Below, one piece after another: positions 9,089 through 17,400 of a stretch of 40,834 nucleotides of DNA (position 1 is the first letter of the stretch; every line of letters starts with the position of its first letter). This DNA comes from Planctomycetia bacterium. GTDB lineage: Bacteria > Planctomycetota > Phycisphaerae > Phycisphaerales > SM1A02. The stretch spans positions 1 through 40,834 of the forward strand of contig SYAC01000056.1 in the NCBI GenBank assembly GCA_005787685.1, written 5' to 3'. A model generated the notes under the pieces. It had not been told where the DNA came from. It did no database searches and saw only the letters and a program-made list of their open reading frames with translations. Position numbers and translations under genes: made by a program.

Positions 9089-9937
9089 ATGAACGGCGAG
9101 ACAAAAATGCGCGTGGTCGCATTGCTCAATCAAAAAGGCGGCGTGGGTAAAACCACCACCACCGTGAATCTTGGCGCGGCCTTTGCCGCCAGCGGTTTGC
9201 GAACATTGTTGATTGATCTTGATCCGCAATCCAACCTGAGTTTGCACTTTGGCGTGGAGGCATCCGGCGAAGATGCACGGCCAAGCACTACCAGTTTGTT
9301 CACCGATGCGCCGTTGTCCATTCAGCAATGTGTGACGCAAGCAAGCGACAAGCTTTGGTTTATTCCCGCCGATCAACAACTTGCGCTTGCCGAAGGACAA
9401 CAGGACGCGCAGCATATTTTGGCCAACGCATTGCAGGCCGTGCGCGAACACTACGATGTTGTCTTGTTGGATTGTCCACCAGGACTTGGCGTGCTCAGCG
9501 TGAACGCGCTGACCGCCGCCGACGAGGTGATTGTTCCAATGCAGGCGCAATATTTGGCGCTGCGTGGCCTTGAAAAGCTATTGCAGACCGTGTCCGACAT
9601 CACCGCGGGATTGAATCCCAAGTTGCGATGCACTGGCGTGGTGTTGTGCATGCATGAAAGCCAATCAAGCCATGGGCGCGCTGTGGTGGAGGAAATTCGC
9701 CAGCACTTTGAAAATGCCCGCGGCAGCGATGTGCCATGGAATAGCTGCCGTGTCTTGCAACCACCAATTCGTCGCAATATTAAATTGGCCGAGGCGCCAT
9801 CATTTGGCCAAACTATTTTTGACTATGACTCCAAGTGCGCCGGCGCCGATGACTACCGAGGTGTGGCCAACAGTTTATTGTCCATGTGGAATGAGCGCGC
9901 GGCCCAGGCGCAACAGTCGTCGGTTTCAACCACATGA
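9089..9937 (+). CDS. ParA/Soj-family ATPase without an adjacent ParB
   Basis: A 282-residue ParA/MinD superfamily ATPase. It has the deviant Walker A motif [16 protein letters not shown] (signature Lys and P-loop Lys both present), Walker A' [10 protein letters not shown], Walker [12 protein letters not shown] and the later [19 protein letters not shown] of chromosomal Soj-like proteins. There is no N-terminal DNA-binding helix-turn-helix. Members of this family position chromosomes, plasmids or protein cargo by ATP-dependent DNA or membrane binding. No parB gene or parS-like site was seen nearby, so the cargo is unknown. Possible starts are GTG 9086, ATG 9089 and ATG 9107 ([12 protein letters not shown]); the last would match the usual family N-terminus. 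The stop overlaps the start of the next gene (ATGA). Confidence 0.9.
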   Translation: MNGETKMRVVALLNQKGGVGKTTTTVNLGAAFAASGLRTLLIDLDPQSNLSLHFGVEASGEDARPSTTSLFTDAPLSIQQCVTQASDKLWFIPADQQLALAEGQQDAQHILANALQAVREHYDVVLLDCPPGLGVLSVNALTAADEVIVPMQAQYLALRGLEKLLQTVSDITAGLNPKLRCTGVVLCMHESQSSHGRAVVEEIRQHFENARGSDVPWNSCRVLQPPIRRNIKLAEAPSFGQTIFDYDSKCAGADDYRGVANSLLSMWNERAAQAQQSSVSTT

Positions 9938-11202
9938 AGATCGCCATTCTTGGAGCGGGACTTGCAGGCTTAACGGCGGCGCGCGTCTTGCAGCAGGCTG
10001 GGCAACAGTTCACCCTGTTTGAAAGTTCCGACCGCGTGGGTGGCCGTGTGGCCACAGATCGAGTGGATGGATATCAAATTGACCGAGGATTCCAGGTGTA
10101 TTTGCCCGCCTATCCAGAGGCGGGGGCATGGCTTGATCCGAAGGCGTTGCGCTTACAACCACTCGCCTCGCAAGCGCGATTGTTCACTGGGAAAAAATGG
10201 ATTGGCATGGGGCATCCGCTGCATTGTCCAAGCGCGGCGCTGTCGGGTTTGTTTCACGGACTCATCACGCCATCCACTGCGGCGGGGTTATTGCCGCTCG
10301 CGGTCGCGGCTCTGCAAGGCAAGCATCCATTGCAACCCATCAGCCAAGGCGTGACGGCCGCGCAATGGATGGACGACCGATCGGTGTGCATTCGATTTCA
10401 AGAACTTTTTGCACGCGCATTTTTTGGCGGCGTGTTTTTGGACCGCTCGCTTGAAACCGACTCCTCAATGCTGGACTTCACGCTTTCCATGTTCATTCGT
10501 GGTGGCGCGGCCGTTCCACAATACGGCATGGGTGAAATACCCAGGTTACTTGCGCAACCATTGTCCGCCCAAAATATTCGATTGCGTTGTCCAGTTGCGT
10601 CCGTCACTCCCGCGGCGCATGGTTGGCGCGTGCAGCCGGTGACTGGCTCGATTGAACATTTTGACTGCGTGATTTCGGCCGTGAATCAACATGCCGCCGC
10701 CACATTGCTGCCCCATATTGGTACCGGATCGTGGCGCTGTACAACGCAACTTTCCTTCGCGTTGGCCAAGGACGCGCTTGCGCCAGCGTTGCACCAATCT
10801 GTTTTACATTTGGACGCCACAGGCAGTGGACCAGTGAACCATCTTATGTGCATGTCGAGCGCGGCAAGCCACTACGCGCCCCCAGGCATGGCGTTGATTA
10901 GCGCCAACTGCGTCCATGTTTCGCTGGCGCAACTTGGGCTGCGCCAACTTGAACAACTCGCGCGCGCGCAATTACGAACATGGTTTGGCGCAAGCGTGGA
11001 TGCGTGGAAACTTGTGCGCGCGCAGGACATCGCCCACGCATTGCCCCGCCAAACTCCGGGCGATTTTGCGGCGCGGCCACAACCACATCAAGGCAACGGA
11101 TTGTTTATCGCGGGCGACTTTGTCAGCGAAGGCTCTATTGACAGCGCTATGCGCTCGGGACGCTTGGCGGCGGAGTTGGCTCTGCAATTTGGCGCACAAT
11201 AA
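9934..11202 (+). CDS. FAD-dependent amine oxidase/phytoene-desaturase-like oxidoreductase
   Basis: 422 residues. The N-terminus is a classical FAD-binding Rossmann motif ([19 protein letters not shown]) followed by [14 protein letters not shown] and [11 protein letters not shown], the pattern of flavin amine oxidases and carotenoid or protoporphyrinogen-type oxidases. The C-terminus has the second FAD-contact motif, [26 protein letters not shown]. Such soluble oxidoreductases act on amines, carotenoid precursors or related hydrophobic substrates; which one is not decidable here. The ATG overlaps the ParA-like stop. Its last 56 bases overlap the end of the convergent lipoprotein ORF on the other strand. 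Confidence 0.88.
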   Translation: MKIAILGAGLAGLTAARVLQQAGQQFTLFESSDRVGGRVATDRVDGYQIDRGFQVYLPAYPEAGAWLDPKALRLQPLASQARLFTGKKWIGMGHPLHCPSAALSGLFHGLITPSTAAGLLPLAVAALQGKHPLQPISQGVTAAQWMDDRSVCIRFQELFARAFFGGVFLDRSLETDSSMLDFTLSMFIRGGAAVPQYGMGEIPRLLAQPLSAQNIRLRCPVASVTPAAHGWRVQPVTGSIEHFDCVISAVNQHAAATLLPHIGTGSWRCTTQLSFALAKDALAPALHQSVLHLDATGSGPVNHLMCMSSAASHYAPPGMALISANCVHVSLAQLGLRQLEQLARAQLRTWFGASVDAWKLVRAQDIAHALPRQTPGDFAARPQPHQGNGLFIAGDFVSEGSIDSAMRSGRLAAELALQFGAQ

Positions 11203-11575
11203 TCGTGGCCTCGCTCATGGACGGATTTAAATGACCCGCCCTGAAATTCACCTCCACTTCACGGTTGTCTTTGCGAAATAAAAGGTCGCCTTTAGTCGGT
11301 TGCACCGCGCGCTTGGAGACTTTCCATCCGTTATTTTGAAACAGCGCCACGATTTCATTTGTGAAATACACAACGTCAGGAATGGAACCGCGAAATGTAA
11401 ATTTTCCGCCGTCCAGTTGCCCGCTGCGTTGATCAATATTGCTGCTATGGCGACCTTCCATTGCAGGCGGAGCAGGGATATCGCTTTCCAAAATCATGGC
11501 TGGACCCGAACCGCATCCAGTAAGAATCGTTGTCCATGCCGCCAGCAGAATCATTGCAGGAAGATTTCGGTTCAT
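11147..11575 (-). CDS. Small conserved-looking lipoprotein of unknown function
   Basis: 142 residues from the ATG at 11575, with a good lipoprotein signal peptide: [21 protein letters not shown], lipobox LTGC. The mature part contains a compact segment ([39 protein letters not shown]) ending in beta-strand-like [10 protein letters not shown] and ATIIVRQI. I do not recognise the family. It is divergent from murJ with 45 bases between starts, and its 3' end runs 56 bases into the 3' end of the flavoprotein gene on the opposite strand. An outer-membrane-attached periplasmic location is inferred from the lipobox. Confidence 0.75.
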   Translation of the reverse strand: MNRNLPAMILLAAWTTILTGCGSGPAMILESDIPAPPAMEGRHSSNIDQRSGQLDGGKFTFRGSIPDVVYFTNEIVALFQNNGWKVSKRAVQPTKGDLLFRKDNREVEVNFRAGHLNPSMSEATIIVRQIAEPTPPPSVPSA

Positions 11576-11620
11576 GTCGATAGCCAAGGATACAGTCGCC
11601 TACTTCAAAGGGTATGGATC

Positions 11621-13219
11621 ATGTCGTTTGTCAAACACGCTCGAACCGTCTCCTTATTGACCTTGATCAGTCGATTTTCCGGTTTCGCCCGCGATGCCGC
11701 GCAAAGCCGTGTCTTCGGCGCGGGTCCCATCATGGATGCGTTCGCGATCGCGTTTCAATTGCCAAGTTTATTCCGCAGACTTTTTGGCGAAGGCGCGCTC
11801 AGCGCGTCGTTCACTCCGTTGTACGCCAAACTGCAGCAGGACAATCCGCTCAAAGCCAAGCTCCTTGCCTCGGTCACTATCTCGCTGCTCACGATTGTGC
11901 TGGCCGCGCTCACGCTTGTAGGCGAGGCCATCGTGCTGTCACTTCCAAGGACTGACGACAATCAACGGCTTGCATATCAACTCATGGCCACCATGCTGCC
12001 GTACATGCCGCTTATTTGCGTGGTCGCGCTCATGGGCAGCATTTTGAATGTGCATGGAAAATTCGCGGTCGCCGCGGCCAGTCCAATCATTTTGAACGCA
12101 GCCATTATCGCGGCCTCGATTGGCGTGTCCTACATGCATGGTGGCTTGGAGGTCTCACGGCATATTCAAATAGTCGCTTGGAGCGTGATTGTGGCGGGTC
12201 TGTTGCAGGTGGCGTGGATGATGTGGAGCACACGTGGATATGGGCTTCGTTTGACGCTGCAATGGCACGGTTGCCGCGATTCGCTTCGCACCATGCTGAC
12301 AACCATGTTGCCCATGATGATTGGTTTGGGTGTATTTCAAATCAACACATTTATTGACAGCATGATCGCGAGTTACCCCATCTTGGTTGGTCCCACTCTT
12401 TTTGGAATGCAATTCCCGTTAACCGAGGGTTCCAATGCGGCCATGAATTACGCCACGCGCCTTTACGAATTTCCTTTGGGCGTGTTTGGCATTGCCATTG
12501 CCACGGCCATTTTCCCAACACTTTCGCGCCAGGCATCCAATCCAACCATGTTCGCGCAGACCTTGCGCCGCGGATTGCGTTTGGCGTTATTCATTGGACT
12601 TCCCGCCAGCGCTGGCTTGATCGTGGTGCGGACACACTTGACCGCTGTGGTTTTTCAAGGCGGGCAATTCACCGCCGATGACACCATTCGCGTGGCCACC
12701 ATCTTGCTGGGCTTTGCGCCAGCGGTGGTCGCCTTCAGCATTATGCAAACCATGACCCGCGCTTTCTACGCCTTGGGTGACACCGCCACGCCGACCCGCG
12801 TGTCGCTCTGGATGGTGTGCTTGAATTTTATTTTAAATTGCACTTTGATTTGGACGCCCCTGAATACATCGGGCCTTGCGTGGAGCACAACCATTTGCGC
12901 TTTCTTGCAGGCCGCAATTTTAATTTTCATTCTGCATCGCCGCGTCAACAGCCTGTTCGACATTCAAACGCGTATGGCCAGCCTGAAAATATTCGCGGCA
13001 ACATTGATCATGACCGTGGTCATCACAGCCTTCGACCATGCGCTTCCAATCGTAATTGAAACAATCGCGCATATTTCATTACTGGGCACGGCTTGGGGAC
13101 AATCACTCATGCAACTTGCGGCGCTCACTTTGTGCGGCGTGGCGTGCATATTGATCCTTGCCAAATGGTGGCACATGTCCGAATGGAAGTGGGCTTTGGG
13201 GCAAACCGATGCGGAGTAG
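11621..13219 (+). CDS. murJ: Lipid II flippase MurJ (MviN family)
   Basis: A 532-residue integral membrane protein of the MOP/MATE-like exporter superfamily that flips lipid II across the cytoplasmic membrane for peptidoglycan synthesis. The ATG at 11621 has AAAGGG at 11607-11612 and gives the family N-terminus SFVKHARTVSLLTLISRFSGFARD. Diagnostic are FGAGPIMDAFAIAFQLPSLF, RRLFGEGALSASFTPLY and the later ATRLYEFPLGVFGIAIATAIFPTLSR. Hydrophobic segments across the whole length fit about 14 membrane helices. Its presence supports a peptidoglycan wall in this planctomycete. The open frame extends upstream over the divergent lipoprotein, but that part is not murJ-like. Confidence 0.95.
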   Translation: MSFVKHARTVSLLTLISRFSGFARDAAQSRVFGAGPIMDAFAIAFQLPSLFRRLFGEGALSASFTPLYAKLQQDNPLKAKLLASVTISLLTIVLAALTLVGEAIVLSLPRTDDNQRLAYQLMATMLPYMPLICVVALMGSILNVHGKFAVAAASPIILNAAIIAASIGVSYMHGGLEVSRHIQIVAWSVIVAGLLQVAWMMWSTRGYGLRLTLQWHGCRDSLRTMLTTMLPMMIGLGVFQINTFIDSMIASYPILVGPTLFGMQFPLTEGSNAAMNYATRLYEFPLGVFGIAIATAIFPTLSRQASNPTMFAQTLRRGLRLALFIGLPASAGLIVVRTHLTAVVFQGGQFTADDTIRVATILLGFAPAVVAFSIMQTMTRAFYALGDTATPTRVSLWMVCLNFILNCTLIWTPLNTSGLAWSTTICAFLQAAILIFILHRRVNSLFDIQTRMASLKIFAATLIMTVVITAFDHALPIVIETIAHISLLGTAWGQSLMQLAALTLCGVACILILAKWWHMSEWKWALGQTDAE

Positions 13220-13301
13220 CTCATAAATAGTGACAGTGCATTAGGAACACCTAAAAATCAATGAAATACAAAAAAATGGGTTTTCACACAAACGAATCGC
13301 A

Positions 13302-13398
13302 TGGACCATAGTCAAAGTGGTCCACTCGTCCGGGGGAGATTTCACATCTACACGCCGAGTGGACTGGCTGCGTCCACGGTGGGCGCAGCCCTTTTTTT
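13302..13398 (+). ncRNA. Candidate structured RNA or attenuator-like 3' region ending in a terminator
   Basis: Three hairpins can form. TGGACCA (13302-13308) pairs with TGGTCCA (13318-13324). GTCCACTCG (13320-13328) pairs with CGAGTGGAC (13356-13364). The terminator stem at 13366-13390 follows. The first two share bases 13320-13324 and cannot coexist, which resembles a switch. A possible promoter (GTGACA at 13230, 16-base spacer, TAAAAA at 13252) lies upstream. It could equally be the murJ 3' UTR. No known RNA family was recognised. Confidence 0.35.
13366..13398 (+). terminator. Rho-independent terminator downstream of murJ
   Basis: GGCTGCG and CGCAGCC form a perfect 7-base stem, extendable by TCC/GGG (one G-U pair) around a short loop. 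It is followed by C and seven T residues (13392-13398). This is the clearest intrinsic terminator in the window, 146 bases past the murJ stop. Confidence 0.85.
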
Positions 13399-13454
13399 AA
13401 ATTATTCATGGACACACAAACCAATTCCACTCCCCGTATGAGGAGTAAAGGTTG

Positions 13455-13538
13455 ATGACAATGAAAGGGATTGAGAATCAGCCTTCGAATGGAGTAAAGG
13501 TCGCCAGACCTCGTAGTAACGCGATGGCGGGAGAGTGA
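13455..13538 (+). CDS. Possible 27-codon small ORF in gene-poor interval
   Basis: ATG ACA ATG AAA ... ends in TGA at 13536. GAGGAG (13440-13445) lies nine bases upstream of the ATG and AAAGG lies closer. The predicted peptide begins MTMKGIENQPSNGVK and is basic in the middle, with no membrane segment. An 11-base direct repeat GGAGTAAAGGT occurs at 13442-13452, over the ribosome binding site, and at 13491-13501 inside the ORF. The same stretch contains hairpins (CGCCA 13502-13506 with TGGCG 13525-13529; ACGAGCG 13554-13560 with CGTTCGT 13569-13575), so an untranslated RNA is an equally good reading. Confidence 0.25.
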   Translation: MTMKGIENQPSNGVKVARPRSNAMAGE

Positions 13539-13581
13539 AAAGGAAAGTTGTTCACGAGCGCTGGGAAACGTTCGTTCAAAG

Positions 13582-13621
13582 AAAGACCTCGGATCGCAGG
13601 AGGGTGCGACCCGAGGTCTTT
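13582..13621. terminator. Long hairpin, probable terminator of the M16 peptidase operon
   Basis: AAAGACCTCGG (13582-13592) pairs perfectly with CCGAGGTCTTT (13611-13621). Inner TCGCA/TGCGA pairs extend it past one mismatch. It sits 27 bases beyond the stop of the minus-strand M16 gene and also after the plus-strand RNA/small ORF candidate, so it may work in both directions. The T-runs on either side are short. Confidence 0.6.
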
Positions 13622-13648
13622 CTGATCTTCATTTTAAAAAATAAATGA

Positions 13649-15247
13649 TTAACGCGAAGGAGCTAGGCCTTCGCCACCAGTTGTTGGTGCAGTCGGAGTG
13701 ACTTGATCCATCTTTACAACAGGCTGCATAGTCATAGGATCACGCAGGGGCAAATGCGTCACTTTGCCCCCTAGCAAATCGTCCATTTTAGCGCGCCCCG
13801 TGCTGTCGCCAGGACCCACGGTGTTCCAATCGCCGACAACCAAAAGCACCATTTCATTTGGAGTGATGTATTTTTTGGCTACCCGTTGCAAGTCGGCGGC
13901 TGTGACCGCCATCACTTTTTCACGGAAAGTCCTCCAATATTCCTTGGGTCTATTCGTCCACTCGTCGCCAACAAACACGCCAAGCATGGCTGGCTTGCTT
14001 TCGAATGTGCGTGGAAAAGTTTCAATGAACTGGCGCTTGGCGGTCTCCAATTCCTCGGCGGTGACTGGCTGATTGCGAACTTTGTCCAATTCTTCAAGTA
14101 CAATTTTTGCCGCCAACGCCACGGTTGGGTTCTTACTTTCATAACTGGCCGCGAACACGCCTGGGTAATACACCTTGGCCGCCAGGCGGCTTCCCGCGGA
14201 GTAGGCCAAGCCTTCATTGCTGCGCACTTGTTGCATGATGCGGCTGGTGAAACCACCGCCGCCTAAAATGTCATTCAGCAATAAATAGGGAATGTAATCA
14301 GGATCATCGCGTGTGATGGAGCGCATACCAATGCGAACCTTGCCTTGAGGAATGTCCTTTTGCACATGGTAAATGCCGGGAACAATCTTGGCGGTTGGAG
14401 CTGGTGGATCGGGCATCATTTCGCCGCGCGTCCAGCCATCAAATGCCGCGTTGAGCTTGGCAAGCATGGCCGTCGGTTCAAAATCTCCGCTGACCGCGAT
14501 AATGACATTACCAGGATGAAAGATGCGCTTCTGAAATGCGCGCATGTTGTCCGGCGTGATCGCCTTCAAACTAGCCTCGGTTGAATCAAGCGACTCAAAG
14601 TGGTCGCTTCCGTACATCAAGCGATTCCACTCGCGGCCCATGATGGAACCCGCGTCATCGTTGCGTTGCTTCATGCCCTCTAAGGCTTGGCCGCGGTTGG
14701 TTTCCAAACGCGCCGCGTCAAAGCCGGGATTGCGCAACATGTCCACGAACAACTTCAAGCTTTGATCAAAATTGCTGGACAAGCAATTCATGCTGGCGCT
14801 ACTTGTGGTGTCGCCGCAACTGGCGGAAATTTGCGTGGCCAGAAAATCAATCTCCTCGTCAAATTCAGCGGGTTTCATGTTGGTTGTCCCACCTTCTCGA
14901 ATCATGCGGCCGGTCATTGCAGCCAAACCAACCATGTCCTTGGGCTCAAGATAGTTGCCACCCTTAAAGGTCATGCTCAAGGCAATCAAAGGAAACTCCT
15001 TGGAGGGCGCCATGTACACGGCGGTTCCGTCTTTGAGCGTGAAACGAAATTGGGCGGCTTGCGGTGGCTCAAAGGTAAGCGGTCCATAGGTGATGTCCTC
15101 GGGGCGCTTGGGCAATTGAGAGGGCGCGGTTTGTTGTGCCGCAAAAAGTGGAAGAGCGACTGAGGCCAGCAGCAGTGTTGCGATTGTTGTTTTCATTGTG
15201 TTGTTTCCGTTGAAGAAATTGAAAGCGTTCAGTTTGGAATAATTCAT
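13649..15247 (-). CDS. Secreted M16-family zinc-peptidase homologue lacking the catalytic motif
   Basis: 532 residues. The ATG at 15247 overlaps the stop of the catalytic M16 gene (ATGA); the inner ATG at 15196 gives a cleaner signal peptide (MKTTIATLLLASVALPLFAA). Two M16 halves are visible: an N-terminal one with TFKGGNYLEPKDMVGLAAMT, where HxxEH is absent and replaced by GLAAMTGRMIREGG, and a C-terminal one with NDILGGGGFTSRIMQQVRSNEGLAYS. The latter is the substrate-closing subunit signature. In two-component M16B peptidases such a non-catalytic partner forms a heterodimer with the HxxEH subunit, and the operon order here fits that. A periplasmic or outer-membrane location is inferred from the signal peptide. 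A hairpin terminator follows the stop. Confidence 0.9.
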   Translation of the reverse strand: MNYSKLNAFNFFNGNNTMKTTIATLLLASVALPLFAAQQTAPSQLPKRPEDITYGPLTFEPPQAAQFRFTLKDGTAVYMAPSKEFPLIALSMTFKGGNYLEPKDMVGLAAMTGRMIREGGTTNMKPAEFDEEIDFLATQISASCGDTTSSASMNCLSSNFDQSLKLFVDMLRNPGFDAARLETNRGQALEGMKQRNDDAGSIMGREWNRLMYGSDHFESLDSTEASLKAITPDNMRAFQKRIFHPGNVIIAVSGDFEPTAMLAKLNAAFDGWTRGEMMPDPPAPTAKIVPGIYHVQKDIPQGKVRIGMRSITRDDPDYIPYLLLNDILGGGGFTSRIMQQVRSNEGLAYSAGSRLAAKVYYPGVFAASYESKNPTVALAAKIVLEELDKVRNQPVTAEELETAKRQFIETFPRTFESKPAMLGVFVGDEWTNRPKEYWRTFREKVMAVTAADLQRVAKKYITPNEMVLLVVGDWNTVGPGDSTGRAKMDDLLGGKVTHLPLRDPMTMQPVVKMDQVTPTAPTTGGEGLAPSR

Positions 15248-17247
15248 TGACCACCACTCTTTGTAGCCGACGCAGCCGCGGGGGATGCCGCGGGCGCGGT
15301 CTTTGCCGAGGTCTTTGGCTTGGCATTGGGTTCGGGAAGCGCGGCATCGGTTGGTGCCGCGGGCGCGGCGCCACCACCAGCTTCAAGTTCCGCAATGCGT
15401 CCTTGCAATTTCTTTTTCATGTAATCAAACATGGGTTTCATTTGCGGAGGAACTTGCGCACTTTGCGCCTCCATGGCGTCGAGTCCTTGACGAAGTTCCG
15501 CGGGATCCGTGGACTGCATCAACTGGGAAGCCATTTGCTTGGCGCGCGCGCGCATGGGGGCAGGCAATGCCGCCAAATCAGGATCGTCGCCTGCAGCCGC
15601 CGCGCCAGGCTTGCGCTTATATGTGGCAACGCTGCGGTTGCTTACATCAAAGTAGGTCTTGGCCACGCGTTGAATATCGGCAGCGGTAACAGCCTGCAAT
15701 TTCTTTGGCATTTCATTCAGTTCTTTCCATCCAACGGTGTTTTCGGCGTATGCCAATTGCACCAAGAGCATGAAATTACTTTGCAGTCGGCGATAGCTGT
15801 CGGCCGCAACTCCATTCTTCACCTTTTGCAATTCGCGATCGGAAACAAGCTCGTCCTGCAACTTCTTCAGTTCGCCGTACCACGCCTGCTCTAATTGCTC
15901 AGGCGTTGAATCGCCCTTGGTTTCGGCTCCAAACCCAAATGCACCTGCATATTTACGGCCGTCGTAATTAGCGCGCGCGCTCGAGGCAATGCTGCTGCCT
16001 TCGATCATGGTCTTGTACAAACGGCCAGTGCGGCCGTTGAGAATCTCGCTCATCATGTCGAGCGCGTAGCCATCCTTGTGGCCAAGCGGAACGGTGTGAT
16101 AGCGAACATCCACTTCGGGTTGGAAATCACCCTCGGCGTTCATGCGTTGCTCCGCCATTTGCTTGGTCTCCAGTGTGACCACGGGCGGCGGGTTCACTTT
16201 GCCTGGTTCAAGGCGGCCAAAATATTGCTCAATCTTGGCTTTCACTTCGGCGGGTTTGAAGTCGCCCACAATGACACCCACCAAATTGTTGGGGCGGTAG
16301 TAGGTGTTCCAATACTCCATTGCGCCATCCATGGTGTAACTGTTCAAATCGCTGGTCCAACCGATAATGGGCCACGAGTAGCCGCTGGAAATCCAGAACA
16401 TGGCTTCAAACTGCTCTTGAAAGCGTCCCGTAGGCGTGCTCTCTGTTCGAAGTCTGCGCTCCTCATGCACCACATCTCTCTCTGAATAAAATTCACGGAA
16501 CACGCTGTCCATTAAGCGGTCACTTTCCATCCAAGCCCATAATTCAAATTTATTGGATGGCACATTGATGAAATAAAATGTGAGATCGTGGCTCGTAAAC
16601 GCGTTCATTCCGCTGCCGCCAGCCTTCGTGTAAATCTGATCGAATTCATCCTTCACAATGCTGGCTTGCGCGCTCTGCTCAAGCTCCAGTCTGGAGATTT
16701 GCTTTTGAATGTCCTCGCCTTGGGCCTTACCCGCGTCGGTCTTTGGCAGCGCGGCCAAGTCCTTCTTTAACTTGGAAATAGCATCCGCAGATGAGCGACC
16801 CTGTTGCTGGTCCATGACTTTCTTCAATTGCGCGCGCAGATCCTTCAGCTCTGGAGTGTCGTTGTTTGGATTCCATGGATCATCAATTTCACCCTTGAAG
16901 AAACGCGTGTACTGGGTGGTCCACGCCATCTGATTGATTTGATTGCGCAGCATCTTTTGTTGCGCGCGGTACTCGGCGTCCTTCTGGGGATCGCGCGTGC
17001 CGATAGTGGTGGTCCCCTTGAACATCATGTGCTCAAAGAAGTGGCTGATGCCGGTAATGCTTGGGCGCTCATTCACCGATCCAACCTTGGCCAGCCAACC
17101 CGCGGCGATGACATTGGGTTGATCCGTTCGCGGCACCAGGAGAAACTTCATTCCGTTTGGAAGTGTGAATTCCTGAACATCCACTTGCTGTGCCGAAGCG
17201 GTGGTGGCGGCTACCAGCAGTGACAATAGAACGACAAGTAATCTCAT
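15244..17247 (-). CDS. Secreted M16-family zinc metallopeptidase, catalytic subunit, with inserted segment
   Basis: 667 residues from the ATG at 17247, which follows AAGGAG at ideal spacing; signal peptide MRLLVVLLSLLVAATTASAQ. The inverted zinc motif HFFEH is at residues 69-73 in GISHFFEHMMFKGT, and the third-ligand region is SERDVVHEERRLRTE around residue 262. Between them lies an unusually long stretch (about residues 90-197), including residues 157-192 that recur in the CBM9-like gene at 2016-2123. The C-terminal half has the M16 SEILNGRTGRLYKTMIE motif. The last 100 residues form an extension ending in an Ala/Pro/Lys-rich tail. The family normally runs near 420-480 residues, so this one is enlarged twice over. 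It is coupled to the non-catalytic partner downstream. The likely role is envelope proteolysis of peptides or unfolded proteins. Confidence 0.93.
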   Translation of the reverse strand: MRLLVVLLSLLVAATTASAQQVDVQEFTLPNGMKFLLVPRTDQPNVIAAGWLAKVGSVNERPSITGISHFFEHMMFKGTTTIGTRDPQKDAEYRAQQKMLRNQINQMAWTTQYTRFFKGEIDDPWNPNNDTPELKDLRAQLKKVMDQQQGRSSADAISKLKKDLAALPKTDAGKAQGEDIQKQISRLELEQSAQASIVKDEFDQIYTKAGGSGMNAFTSHDLTFYFINVPSNKFELWAWMESDRLMDSVFREFYSERDVVHEERRLRTESTPTGRFQEQFEAMFWISSGYSWPIIGWTSDLNSYTMDGAMEYWNTYYRPNNLVGVIVGDFKPAEVKAKIEQYFGRLEPGKVNPPPVVTLETKQMAEQRMNAEGDFQPEVDVRYHTVPLGHKDGYALDMMSEILNGRTGRLYKTMIEGSSIASSARANYDGRKYAGAFGFGAETKGDSTPEQLEQAWYGELKKLQDELVSDRELQKVKNGVAADSYRRLQSNFMLLVQLAYAENTVGWKELNEMPKKLQAVTAADIQRVAKTYFDVSNRSVATYKRKPGAAAAGDDPDLAALPAPMRARAKQMASQLMQSTDPAELRQGLDAMEAQSAQVPPQMKPMFDYMKKKLQGRIAELEAGGGAAPAAPTDAALPEPNAKPKTSAKTAPAASPAAASATKSGGQ
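16672..16779 (-). repeat. In-frame coding repeat, copy 2 (inside M16 peptidase gene)
   Basis: Encodes residues 157-192 of the M16 protein, from [18 protein letters not shown] to LELEQS. It aligns without gaps to 2016-2123 on the plus strand. It sits in the helical linker between the HxxEH motif and the KDEFDQIY...NAFTS segment. From memory of M16 relatives, this linker normally joins directly to the KDEFDxIY motif, so this copy may also be an insertion. Confidence 0.85.
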
Positions 17248-17400
17248 GGAAATCTCCTTCATGAACGTGATTGATAATTGAACAAGATCTGAACGCCTGA
17301 ATTAGGGACTATTCATGATATACGGACTTACATAGTGCTAATTTTCGATTTCTTGCTAGAGATTCTTGGACATTTCCTAGTGTTGGGGTAATCTTCACAT

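Noticed and set aside
16588-16770. Similar short open frames antisense to both copies of the coding repeat (also 2025-2219)
   Set aside because: They resemble each other only because the sense repeat is conserved; neither has a start context or independent support.
17360-17400. Promoter-like TTGGAC and TAATCT with a 17-base spacer before the EEP gene
   Set aside because: Both hexamers match the vegetative consensus poorly and the -10 would lie only about 10 bases from the ATG.
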